NCBI GenBank assembly: GCA_021201665.1
Contig: JAJQEO010000071.1
Span: 1-64,000 of the forward strand
Length of the DNA: 64,000 nt
DNA from: Lachnospiraceae bacterium
GTDB taxonomy: Bacteria > Bacillota > Clostridia > Lachnospirales > Lachnospiraceae
Reading direction: 5' to 3'
The notes below the pieces were generated by a model, which was not told where the DNA came from, ran no database searches, and saw only the letters and a list, made by a program, of their open reading frames with translations. Shown here piece after piece: positions 1-7,524 of this stretch (positions are counted from its first letter, which is position 1; every line of letters begins with the position of its first letter). A program made the position numbers and the translations under genes.

Positions 1-143
1 ACTTCGCAAGTTAACGACAGGGTTCTGCGGAGCAGGTTCCTGGAGTATAACTTATCGGGAGGAAAACGCGCCTGCGGATTTTCACCCGAATCATGTGTAA
101 GGTACCGGGCAGTTATGTAACTTTCAGGCAACAGGAGGATTTC
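1..143 (+). promoter_or_regulatory. Structured 5' leader of nrdD
   Basis: This stretch has no gene. It contains two credible hairpins: a symmetric one (CAGG-GTT-CTGC-GGA-GCAG-GTT-CCTG, about 18-43) and a longer one pairing CGGGAGGAAAA (about 57-67) with TTTTCACCCG (about 79-88). They are followed by the AGGAGG ribosome binding site at 132-137. It may be a regulatory leader of the reductase gene, but I do not recognise a known riboswitch consensus, and the promoter may lie outside the window. Confidence 0.4.
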
Positions 144-2333
144 ATGAGTACAGCAGTAAAAGCAAATGTCATTAAACGCAACGGTGAAGAAGTCACCTTC
201 GACCGTTCCAAGATTGAAAACGCTGTCCGAAAGGCAAACGCGAGCGTGGAGCCGATCCACCAGCTCAGTGAGTATCAGATCCTGGCAGTGGCGGACAAGA
301 TCGTCGAGCAGGCAAGGGCCTCTGCCCACGCGCTGAATGTAGAGGATATCCAGGATCTGGTGGAGACCGGCATCATGGAGATGCGCGGCTACGAGGTTGC
401 GCAGAAATACGTGCGCTACCGCTATAAGCGCGAGATTTCCCGCAAGACCAACACGACGGACAACAGCATCCTCTCCCTGCTAGATCAGATCAATGAGAAC
501 GCCAAGCAGGAGAATTCTAATAAAAATCCGACGATCAACTCGACCCAGCGGGACTATATGGCCGGTGAGGTCAGCAAGGACCTGACAATGCGCGTGCTGC
601 TGCCGGAGGACATTGTCCAGGCACACGAGCAGGGCATCATCCACTTCCACGACGCGGATTATTACGCGCAGCGTGAGCACAACTGCGACCTGATCAACCT
701 GGAGGACATGCTGCAGAACGGCACCGTGATCAGCGAGACCATGATTGAGAAGCCGCACAGCTTCTTTACCGCCTGCAATGTGACGACGCAGATCGTCGCG
801 CAGGTGGCGAGCAACCAGTACGGCGGCCAGTCCTTTTCCCTGGCGCACCTGGCTCCGTTTGTGGACATCAGCCGTCAGAAGCTGCGCAAAAAGGTGATCG
901 AGGAGCGGGAGATCTGCGGCGAAGCTCTGGACGAGCATATTATTTCCATGGTGACCGAAAGTCGTCTGAAGGATGAGATCACCAGCGGCATCCAGACCAT
1001 CCAGTACCAGCTCATCACACTGATGACCTGCAACGGACAAGCTCCGTTTGTGACCATGTTCATGTATCTGGACGAGGCTCCCGAGGGACAGACACGCGAC
1101 GATCTGGCTCTGATTATTGAGGAAGTGATGCGCCAGCGGATGCAGGGCGTGAAAAACGAGAGTGGTGCCTGGATTACACCCGCGTTCCCCAAGCTCATCT
1201 ATGTGCTGGACGAGGATAACATCACCGAAGATTCCAAATACTGGTATCTGACTGAGATGGCGGCGCGATGCACGGCCAAACGCATGGTACCCGACTATAT
1301 TTCCGCAAAAATGATGCGCTCCCTCAAGCGCGGCAATGTCTACACCTGCATGGGCTGTCGCTCCTTCCTGACCGTGGAGGATTCTCAGAGAAACCCGGAC
1401 GGCAGCTATAAATTCTATGGCCGTTTCAACCAGGGAGTCGTCACCATCAACCTGGTGGACGTGGCCTGCTCCTCCGAGGGCGATATGGACAAATTCTGGA
1501 AGCTTCTGGACGAGCGCCTGGAGCTCTGCCACCGCGCCCTGCGCTGCCGTCATGATCGGCTCTTGGGTACCGTTTCCGACGTCGCCCCGATCCTCTGGCA
1601 GTACGGCGCCCTCGCGCGGCTGAAAAAGGGCGAGACGATCGATAAGCTCCTTTATAACGGCTATTCTACGATCTCCCTCGGGTATGCGGGACTTTACGAA
1701 ATGTGCGTGCGCATGCTCGGCAAGTCTCACACCGACCCGGAGGCACGTCCCTTCGCGCTGGCGGTCATGCAGCGGCTGAACGACAAGTGTGCCGAATGGA
1801 AAGCGGCGGAACATATCAGCTATTCCGTCTACGGCACCCCGATGGAGTCCACGACCTACCGCTTCGCGAAGCTTTTAAAAAAGCGCTTCGGCATCATCCC
1901 GGGCGTGACTGATAAAAACTATATCACCAACAGCTACCACGTCCATGTGACCGAAGAAATCGATGCCTTCAGCAAGCTCGCTTTCGAGGCTCCCTTCCAG
2001 GAGCTCTCCCCGGGCGGCGCGATCAGCTATGTGGAAGTTCCAAACATGCAGAACAACATCCCGGCCGTGCTTTCCGTGATGAAATTTATCTACGACAACA
2101 TCATGTACGCCGAGCTGAACACAAAGAGCGACTACTGCGACTACTGCGGCTACAACGGAGAGATCAAAATCGTTGAGGACGAGGCAGGCAAGCTCATCTG
2201 GGAATGCCCGAACTGCGGCAACCGCGACCAAGACAAGATGAGCGTCGCGCGGCGCACCTGCGGCTACATCGGCACCCAGTTCTGGAACCAGGGCCGCACC
2301 CAGGAGATCAAGGACCGCGTACTGCATCTGTAA
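144..2333 (+). CDS. nrdD: Anaerobic (class III) ribonucleoside-triphosphate reductase
   Basis: Glycyl-radical enzyme that reduces ribonucleoside triphosphates to deoxyribonucleotides without oxygen in the cytoplasm. The 729-residue product opens with an ATP-cone (VIKRNGEEVTFDRSKI) that senses ATP/dATP. The catalytic barrel follows, then a C-terminal zinc ribbon with two CxxC pairs (YCDYCG, ECPNCG), and the radical loop RRTCGYIG with the radical Gly near residue 707. The ORF-track start at 93 adds 17 residues. ATG 144 is preferred because ACAGGAGGATTTC precedes it directly and the family begins close to the ATP-cone. Length is normal. A terminator follows, and the activase gene nrdG starts 124 bp downstream. 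Confidence 0.96.
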   Translation: MSTAVKANVIKRNGEEVTFDRSKIENAVRKANASVEPIHQLSEYQILAVADKIVEQARASAHALNVEDIQDLVETGIMEMRGYEVAQKYVRYRYKREISRKTNTTDNSILSLLDQINENAKQENSNKNPTINSTQRDYMAGEVSKDLTMRVLLPEDIVQAHEQGIIHFHDADYYAQREHNCDLINLEDMLQNGTVISETMIEKPHSFFTACNVTTQIVAQVASNQYGGQSFSLAHLAPFVDISRQKLRKKVIEEREICGEALDEHIISMVTESRLKDEITSGIQTIQYQLITLMTCNGQAPFVTMFMYLDEAPEGQTRDDLALIIEEVMRQRMQGVKNESGAWITPAFPKLIYVLDEDNITEDSKYWYLTEMAARCTAKRMVPDYISAKMMRSLKRGNVYTCMGCRSFLTVEDSQRNPDGSYKFYGRFNQGVVTINLVDVACSSEGDMDKFWKLLDERLELCHRALRCRHDRLLGTVSDVAPILWQYGALARLKKGETIDKLLYNGYSTISLGYAGLYEMCVRMLGKSHTDPEARPFALAVMQRLNDKCAEWKAAEHISYSVYGTPMESTTYRFAKLLKKRFGIIPGVTDKNYITNSYHVHVTEEIDAFSKLAFEAPFQELSPGGAISYVEVPNMQNNIPAVLSVMKFIYDNIMYAELNTKSDYCDYCGYNGEIKIVEDEAGKLIWECPNCGNRDQDKMSVARRTCGYIGTQFWNQGRTQEIKDRVLHL

Positions 2334-2365
2334 AGTGAACGATTGATGTATGAACGATTGCCGGT

Positions 2366-2402
2366 ATAAAAGCTCCTGAGTAATTTCAGGGGCTTTTGTT
2401 TT
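2366..2402 (+). terminator. Rho-independent terminator after nrdD
   Basis: A stem AAAGCTCCTGA / TTTCAGGGGCTTTT with a short loop is followed by GTTTT. It lies 33 bp after the nrdD stop and before nrdG, so it may attenuate rather than fully stop transcription into nrdG. Confidence 0.8.
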
Positions 2403-2457
2403 ATGCACAGGAAATACATTCTTTTCATTGAATTTTTTATAAATTGAGGTTTACGTC

Positions 2458-2949
2458 ATGAACTATGGAACCATCAAAAAATACGATATTGCCGACGGTC
2501 CCGGCGTTCGGGTCTCCCTTTTTGTCTCCGGCTGCAGACATCATTGCAAGGGCTGTTTCAACGCCGAGACCTGGGATTTTGCCTATGGGCAGCCGTTTAC
2601 CCTTGCGACAGAAGATGAAATTCTGGAAGCGCTCGCGCCTGATTATATTCAGGGCTTTACCGCACTGGGAGGCGAGCCGTTTGAGCCGGAAAACCAGCCG
2701 GTGGTTGCTGCTCTCATGAAAAAAATCCGGGAACACTATCCAAATAAGGATATCTGGTGCTACACCGGATATTTATACGATGTTGACCTGGTGCCGGGCG
2801 GCCGCGTATTCACGGATGTCACGCGCGAGATGCTTTCTTATATTGACGTGCTCGTCGATGGAGAATTCATCGAGGCGGAAAAGGACATCTCGCTGCAGTT
2901 TCGCGGCAGCAAGAACCAGAGGATCATTCATATAAGTGAAAAACCATAA
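2458..2949 (+). CDS. nrdG: Anaerobic ribonucleotide reductase activating protein (radical SAM)
   Basis: Activase that uses S-adenosylmethionine and a [4Fe-4S] cluster to install the glycyl radical on NrdD. The cluster motif CRHHCKGC (Cys26, Cys30, Cys33, the CxxxCxxC spacing) follows the N-terminal GTIKKYDIADGPG segment typical of NrdG. The GGEP-like SAM-binding motif is TALGGEPF. At 163 residues it has the usual family length. The ATG at 2458 has a weak upstream GAGGTTTACGTC. It lies directly downstream of nrdD, as in most anaerobes, and is convergent with the toxin-antitoxin pair that follows. Confidence 0.95.
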   Translation: MNYGTIKKYDIADGPGVRVSLFVSGCRHHCKGCFNAETWDFAYGQPFTLATEDEILEALAPDYIQGFTALGGEPFEPENQPVVAALMKKIREHYPNKDIWCYTGYLYDVDLVPGGRVFTDVTREMLSYIDVLVDGEFIEAEKDISLQFRGSKNQRIIHISEKP

Positions 2950-2962
2950 GCCAGGAATTCTT

Positions 2963-3368
2963 TTAAAAGCATAAGATGCATTCTTCATTATAATAGGTCA
3001 AAAGTGAATCATGAGTGATAAAGTCTAGATGCTCCGCTTTTGCCTGTGCAATCATAATCCGGTCAAAAGGATCATTGTGCCTCGGAGCATTTTCTGTTCT
3101 CAACAATGTTTCCAGGGCATATACATGGTCATCTCTGATAACCAGCATTTCATAACCTGCTTTCAGGCAACAATCCGATAATTCTTTCCCGGAAACAGGC
3201 ATAATATCCGGATGTAATGTATGCTTAATGGATACTTCCCACACAGAAGCTGTACTATAATAAAATATCGTTTTTTTCATCTATAATAATTTCTTTTGCT
3301 GGCGTCGGCAGCTTTGGATCATTCGTCAGTGCCCATAGTAGAATATGGGTATCCAGCAAAACTCTCAT
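2963..3368 (-). pseudogene. PIN-domain (VapC-like) toxin, frameshifted in an A7 run
   Basis: Two reading frames together make one PIN-domain ribonuclease. The 5' part starts at ATG 3368 with MRVLLDTHILLWAL, including the first catalytic Asp, and runs to DEKND. It then hits a stop soon after a run of seven A (seven T at about 3272-3278 on the + strand). The 3' part continues in the other frame from IFYYSTASVWEVS through the acidic DPFDRIMIAQA and FITHDS motifs. Removing one A restores a continuous PIN protein of about 135 residues, the family norm. The start overlaps the antitoxin stop (TGATG), so translation is coupled. It is either a true frameshift mutation, slippage-dependent expression, or a homopolymer sequencing error. 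Confidence 0.8.
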
Positions 3369-3637
3369 CATACACCTCCAAATAAGTCTGCTATCTCATC
3401 ATTATAGGCATCAATATCCTCCGGAACCTTAAACATCCCTTCCGCAACACCGATTCGAATTCCACTCTTCCTGGGAACTATATGAACAGAAAAGGGAATT
3501 CCATTTTCTTCAAGGCTTTGTACAGTAAACATCCTTACCCCTTCCGCAAGAGTGGTTCCCATGCGCTTATATAACAGTTCTGCCCGTTCCTTAATATCTG
3601 CATCCATTTTCACATGCAGTGTCGCCTCGTTTGCCAT
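3368..3637 (-). CDS. RelB/DinJ-family antitoxin
   Basis: Antitoxin of a type II toxin-antitoxin pair, expected to bind its own promoter as a ribbon-helix-helix dimer and to neutralise the partner nuclease. The 89-residue protein starts MANEATLHVKMDADIKERAE, the N-terminal RHH signature of the DinJ/RelB group, followed by GTTLAEGVRMF. The C-terminal half would wrap around the toxin. An AGGAGGAATTG ribosome binding site precedes the ATG. The partner downstream is a PIN protein rather than a RelE/YafQ fold, a hybrid pairing. The toxin ORF is frameshifted here. Confidence 0.85.
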   Translation of the reverse strand: MANEATLHVKMDADIKERAELLYKRMGTTLAEGVRMFTVQSLEENGIPFSVHIVPRKSGIRIGVAEGMFKVPEDIDAYNDEIADLFGGV

Positions 3638-3771
3638 ATCAATTCCTCCTCATAATAAAAAACTCTGACACAGGCAATCTGCTGTCCGCTGTTCTAAATA
3701 ATTACTATTATTGTACCGAACTCATTCCAAAATGTAAACAGATTTTTTATCATAAAAATAATGCCGTCATA

Positions 3772-3810
3772 AAAATAATGCTATGCGGTATCATCCCACA
3801 TAGCATTTTG
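3772..3810 (-). terminator. Terminator after thiT
   Basis: Read on the minus strand, AATGCTATG pairs with CATAGCATT and is followed by ATTTTTATG. It lies just downstream of the thiT stop. Confidence 0.65.
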
Positions 3811-3823
3811 GATAGTTTCAAAA

Positions 3824-4483
3824 CTATTTTACCGCGCTCTCCTTCACCGTCTGCAGAGCTTTCGCGACCGGCGGAAGGGAGATAATAATTACAGTGATCA
3901 CTCCTTCAAGAAGGATATAGGAGTAATTATAGATGATCGGGTACAGTGCTGCGAGTGCCTGCGGGAAGTTCTCCGGCATGTAGTCCATCCAGTACAGATA
4001 GCCGCCCAGGGAATGGAACGCGCCGCGCACCAGGATGCCCAGTATGTAGCCTTTCATCAGTCCGTTTTTGGATTTCCAGAATACTCCGGCCAGGCCGAGG
4101 CCCGCAAATGCCAGTATGTAATCACAGCATACCTGGAAAAAGCTCAGGACATAGGGTTCCTGGAGAAATTGCAGGATGCCATAGGCCAGGCCGGTCATGA
4201 TGCCGACGCCCAGGCCGTACCAGTTGCCGATCAGGCAGATAAACAGCATGCTGAACAGCGTCACCGAGCCGCCATAGGGCAGATGGAACAGCTTGATGTA
4301 CGAGGTGACGAACGCGAGTGCCATCGCCATCGCGCAGTATACCAGCTGCTTTGTAGACATTTTTTTACTTGTTTCAGCCTTGCCCTGGAGAAAGGATGCC
4401 ACCAGCACCAGCACAATCACGGCTATGGCGCAGAGAACATATCCAAGGGTGGTCAGGCCACCGTCTGCAGTTACAATTGACAT
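3824..4483 (-). CDS. thiT: Thiamine ECF transporter S component ThiT
   Basis: Membrane substrate-binding (S) component of an energy-coupling-factor transporter that captures thiamine and works with the shared EcfAAT module, which is encoded elsewhere. The 219-residue protein has an N-terminal membrane segment (about residues 10-30) and about five to six further helices. ThiT-typical segments are present: YGGSVTLFSMLFI, GLAYGILQFLQEP and FFQVCCDYILAFAG. The extra N-terminal helix makes it slightly longer than some homologues. AAAGGAGGAG precedes the ATG. A TPP riboswitch in the leader shows that it is repressed by thiamine pyrophosphate. Confidence 0.93.
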   Translation of the reverse strand: MSIVTADGGLTTLGYVLCAIAVIVLVLVASFLQGKAETSKKMSTKQLVYCAMAMALAFVTSYIKLFHLPYGGSVTLFSMLFICLIGNWYGLGVGIMTGLAYGILQFLQEPYVLSFFQVCCDYILAFAGLGLAGVFWKSKNGLMKGYILGILVRGAFHSLGGYLYWMDYMPENFPQALAALYPIIYNYSYILLEGVITVIIISLPPVAKALQTVKESAVK

Positions 4484-4650
4484 AAAAAAACTCCTCCTTT
4501 ACATCACCACACAGCATGTGCGGCTTATCTTGTGTACGCAAGGAGGAATCACATCGTCGCGGCCTGATCGGACATAAACGCATGCAGATATCCCGGAAAT
4601 CTGATCGAAATCCCACGAATATCCGCACCCTGTCTATGACAGGTGCTCTG

Positions 4651-4747
4651 CCGCTTATTTTGCTTCCTTACGCCGGCATTATCCGGGTCAAGTAGTAAGG
4701 GTCAGAACCCTCGCGGGTTCATTCTCAGCGATGTGCTCCCCTAGCGG
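4651..4747 (-). ncRNA. TPP riboswitch (THI element)
   Basis: The minus strand carries the conserved TPP aptamer pieces in order: AGGGGAGCA, GCTGAGA, ACCC...GACCC, TTGACCCGGATAATGCC and GGCGTAAGGAAGCA. P1 can be closed by CCGCT with AGCGG. A further hairpin (CACCTGTC / GACAGGGTG, about 4628-4647) lies between aptamer and thiT. No U tract follows it, so control may act on translation or through another expression platform. It senses thiamine pyrophosphate and regulates thiT, whose start is about 170 nt downstream. Confidence 0.94.
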
Positions 4748-4867
4748 ATGAATGATACATCGGCCTGACGCCGATCCTTAGTATTTATACCGCGCATAAT
4801 GAAAATTGTCAACTGGTTTCTTACGTATCCGCACCCTTTGGGTAATATATTCGGACAGAATATTTCC

Positions 4868-4965
4868 CTCACCGGGCAATGTCCCTCGCCGGGCGGCATC
4901 CCACGCTTCGCATGGGATATTCCCTCGCCGGGCGGCATCCCACGCTTCGCATGGGATATGCTCAA
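4868..4965. repeat. Tandem palindromic repeat, 38-bp unit
   Basis: The unit CCCTCGCCGGGCGGCATCCC... followed by the palindrome CCCACGCTTCGCATGGG occurs twice in direct tandem, preceded by a partial copy (CCCTCACCGGGCAATGT). It lies between the TPP riboswitch and the TIGR04086-like gene. The CCCTCGCCGGG core reappears, as CCCGGCGAGGG, at 35.6 and 46.1 kb, so it belongs to a dispersed family of REP-like palindromes. Confidence 0.7.
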
Positions 4966-4989
4966 AGTTTTCTACAGAACGGTCTTTCG

Positions 4990-5388
4990 TCACGCGAGCA
5001 TCCCGCCCAATGTCCCTCCGGCAGTACACAGCACAAATGCTGTAATAGTCCGGGTCAGCTCTGGTTGGAGTGCCTCCTCTCCCATTCCTGATACGATCAG
5101 CAGAAGTAAAAAATACAGGATACCGGTCAGCATTCCCCACAGAAATTTCCTTCTGGCCGCTCTTTTCCCACGGTATATGCCTCCGATGAAACAGGAAAGG
5201 ACATAAATCAACAGAATCCCGATCTCTGTCTTTCCCACATCCAGCTGCAGCTTCAGAAGCAGAAACGCAAACGCCAGCAGCAGAATGACAGTCGTCAGAA
5301 AGGCCGCCATCAGGGAGGTGACCGTCCCCACAATTATTTTTCCCCGTCCCTGCAAAAATTCCATCGGATCAGCTTCCTTTCCAACCAT
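4990..5388 (-). CDS. TIGR04086-like (DUF3792) small membrane protein
   Basis: A 132-residue protein with four predicted membrane helices (about residues 17-45, 55-70, 83-102 and 113-131) separated by a basic loop, YRGKRAARRKF. The pattern and the GKI...G motif fit the TIGR04086/DUF3792 family of Clostridia, whose function is unknown. It stands alone, with a REP-like repeat array and the thiT riboswitch downstream. No function should be inferred beyond membrane location. Confidence 0.75.
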   Translation of the reverse strand: MVGKEADPMEFLQGRGKIIVGTVTSLMAAFLTTVILLLAFAFLLLKLQLDVGKTEIGILLIYVLSCFIGGIYRGKRAARRKFLWGMLTGILYFLLLLIVSGMGEEALQPELTRTITAFVLCTAGGTLGGMLA

Positions 5389-5447
5389 TTTTCATAATGC
5401 CAGATAATTATATGCTTCGACACACTAACAGTGTGGTGCCTTCACAG

Positions 5448-7004
5448 TTACTTTAACAGTGCGGTACCTTCACAGTTACTTTCTTTTTCTTTCTTCAGGG
5501 TGCGACACCAGTAACCGAATTTCCGGCCACAGTTCAATCGTCCGGAAAGCTTAAAATGGTCAAAACCAAAAGTATTTGCGAAGTATTCCTCCCTTGAAGA
5601 AAACATTGACGGCACTCCGAGTACATAGGTGCCATCCGCTGTTTTTCCAAGGAGAAGATGGCGATAAAGGTGATAACCATGCTGCAGAAAATTATTTCTG
5701 CCGACCTGCCAGCCACCCTGCTGCAATGATATCAGGTCGCATAGTCTGATCTGCACGCAGTCCGTAAACTCGTCATCATCAAACGGCCGGAAATGCTGTC
5801 GGCTAAAAAGAAGCGGTTCTGCGGACTCTGCAGACGAAATCTGTAATGATGCAGGCTGTGTAATCTCATCTGGCGGCGAAACCTGCAATTGTTCAGGCTG
5901 TATAATCTCACCTGGCGGCGAAACCTGCAATTGTTCAGGCTGTGTAATCTCACCTGACGGGGATACCTGCAATGGTTCAGGCTGTGTAATTTCACCTGGA
6001 GACGAATTCGGAATCTCCCACGTGTGTCTGTCAGGGGATTCCGCAGGAAAATCGGTTGGTTCTTCCAGAGGATGCCCGGATGGATCAGGGAACTCCTGAG
6101 GCTGCTCCGCAGGTTCTTCATATGGCTGCTGATACGGAGCTTCCGGCTGCGGTATTTCTTCCGGTCGCTGCAGCGGTTCTACTGCAGGCACCTCCGCCGG
6201 AACGTAAGGCGCTTCCTCAGGCTGCTGCTGCGGTTCTACCGACGGTACCTCCGCCGGAACGTAAGGCGCTTCCTCAGGCTGCTGCTGCGGTTCTACCGAC
6301 GGTACCTCCGCCGGAACGTAAGGCGCTTCCTCAGGCCGCTGCTGCGGTTCTACTGACGGTACCTCCATCGGAACGCGGGGCGCTTCCTCAGGCTGCCGCA
6401 GCGGTCCCACTGCCGGAGCCTCCACTGGAACGTCGGGCGTTTCCTCCGGCAAAACCTCTGCCAGGATCTCAGACGGGCGTGCCGCACTCCGTGGCTGGTC
6501 TTCAGAAGCCGCCTTCCCTGGCTCGGGCAGTTCAAGTACAAAGCGGCTCAGATCCACCGGTTCATCATCCCATACGGTCGCAAAGATCCTCCTGTCACTG
6601 CTCTGCATATAAATGCCGGTCAGCTGATCAAAGGTATATTTCCCGGCACCTACCGGCTCATTGGCACTCCACGCCCACTCCTGCGGAGGATTTTCTCCCA
6701 GGCGTTCCCGGCTCCCATTTCCATCCATGACTGAGTCTTCGTCTGCATCCACGTCTACTGTCGCGAGGCGTTCCCGCCCGCCATTTCCATTCATAACTCC
6801 CAAAGGGAACCCCAGCAGATAGCCGCTCTCCCGCACAAACCCATATACCTGCACCGATGCCAGGGGAGCTGCTGCATTTGTCAGACGAAACAGAACCCTC
6901 CAGAGGCCATCCCGCAGCTCTACCTTGGCAAATCCGGCATTCTTCTGTTTTTTGCCATCTATGTATTCATAAAAATATGCTACAAATCTCTTATATTCAG
7001 ACAT
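5448..7004 (-). CDS. DUF6128-like protein with Pro/Glu-rich repeats
   Basis: Function unknown. Start ATG 7004 (MSEYKRFVAYFYEY) has the strong site GCGAGGAGG; the longer ORF-track start reads through a hairpin-rich leader. The N-terminal domain (about 1-155) resembles the conserved half of DUF6128-type Lachnospiraceae proteins. A disordered centre has a 19-residue repeat (VPSVEPQQQPEEAPYVPAE, 57 bp, three to four copies) and then a 14-residue repeat (GEITQPEQLQVSPP, 42 bp, about four copies). The C-terminal domain ends DHFKLSGRLNCGRKFGYWC. There is no signal peptide or membrane helix, so it is probably cytoplasmic. The near-identical 57-bp units suggest that length varies between strains. Confidence 0.65.
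   Translation of the reverse strand: MSEYKRFVAYFYEYIDGKKQKNAGFAKVELRDGLWRVLFRLTNAAAPLASVQVYGFVRESGYLLGFPLGVMNGNGGRERLATVDVDADEDSVMDGNGSRERLGENPPQEWAWSANEPVGAGKYTFDQLTGIYMQSSDRRIFATVWDDEPVDLSRFVLELPEPGKAASEDQPRSAARPSEILAEVLPEETPDVPVEAPAVGPLRQPEEAPRVPMEVPSVEPQQRPEEAPYVPAEVPSVEPQQQPEEAPYVPAEVPSVEPQQQPEEAPYVPAEVPAVEPLQRPEEIPQPEAPYQQPYEEPAEQPQEFPDPSGHPLEEPTDFPAESPDRHTWEIPNSSPGEITQPEPLQVSPSGEITQPEQLQVSPPGEIIQPEQLQVSPPDEITQPASLQISSAESAEPLLFSRQHFRPFDDDEFTDCVQIRLCDLISLQQGGWQVGRNNFLQHGYHLYRHLLLGKTADGTYVLGVPSMFSSREEYFANTFGFDHFKLSGRLNCGRKFGYWCRTLKKEKESNCEGTALLK
6180..6420. repeat. 57-bp coding minisatellite
   Basis: The unit runs from TTCTACCGACGGTACCTCCG to the next TTCTACC. Copies at 6234, 6291 and 6348 are exactly 57 bp apart with few mismatches, and degenerate copies flank them. 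It encodes the 19-residue Pro/Glu repeat of the DUF6128-like protein and keeps frame. Confidence 0.85.
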
Positions 7005-7018
7005 AAAAAACCTCCTCG

Positions 7019-7175
7019 CATTGTCCTGCATCGGGTTTTGATGCTTTGTGTCATAAGGCATCCTCCGACTTCGTCGGCAATCCTTATGACCCAGGACGCA
7101 GGCAATGTTTCGATTTCCAAAAGAAATCGAAAACGGTACCGCGCATCGCGCTTCTGTGCGATTTTGCATGCGCGG
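7019..7175 (-). other. Hairpin-rich leader or palindromic element upstream of the DUF6128-like gene
   Basis: The 520 bp between the DUF6128-like gene and sbcC hold no convincing gene. Here an outer inverted repeat (CATTGTCCTGCATCGGG at 7019 against CCCAGGACGCAGGCAATG ending at 7107) encloses an inner one (CATAAGG...CCGAC / GTCGG...CCTTATG). A second hairpin (TTTCGATTTC / GAAATCGAAA) and a third (CCGCGCAT / ATGCGCGG, 7139-7175) follow. It may be a regulatory leader ending beside the ribosome binding site, or an inserted palindromic element. Confidence 0.45.
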
Positions 7176-7312
7176 CTCTCCCGTTTTTGGTAACACGCCT
7201 TCCATAAGCGTTGCCCATGCGTGAAGCATTTCTATCATAGCGGCGCAGCCAGCCGCCAGGCTAAACGATGGGGCGTTTCCATTACCCAATATATGCGGGG
7301 AGTTTTTTATTT

Positions 7313-7347
7313 ATGCACAGGCACATGTGTCCTGTGCTGTTTTTTTA
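7313..7347 (+). terminator. Terminator-like hairpin, + orientation
   Basis: GCACAGG-CACATGTG-T-CCTGTGC is followed by TGTTTTTTT on the + strand. No + strand gene precedes it. It may be the A-rich face of a terminator for sbcC read leftwards, or a relic. Confidence 0.4.
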
Positions 7348-7377
7348 ATCTGTCAGCGGTGTACTGCAGTAAATCAC

Positions 7378-7513
7378 TTTGCGGTATGTCGCGTTATTAA
7401 TTCATGTACCCTTTAACCTTTCAGCGACATGCCGCAATAAATTATTTTGCGGCATGTCGCGTCGTTAATTCAGGTACCTTTTAACCTTTCAATGACATAC
7501 CGCAATCAATCAC
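7378..7513. repeat. Two tandem 68-bp hairpin units
   Basis: Two copies 68 bp apart each contain an inverted repeat: GCGGTATGTCGCG with CAGCGACATGCCGC, and GCGGCATGTCGCG with CAATGACATACCGC. Each flanks a conserved TTAATTCA.GTACC.TTTAACC loop. They abut the sbcC stop codon. The loop is conserved as well as the stem, so this is a real repeat family rather than chance. Confidence 0.75.
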
Positions 7514-7524
7514 AGCCTGTGCTT

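Noticed and set aside
480-1814. 444-aa minus-strand ORF
   Set aside because: Antisense shadow of nrdD; no ribosome binding site and no recognisable motifs.
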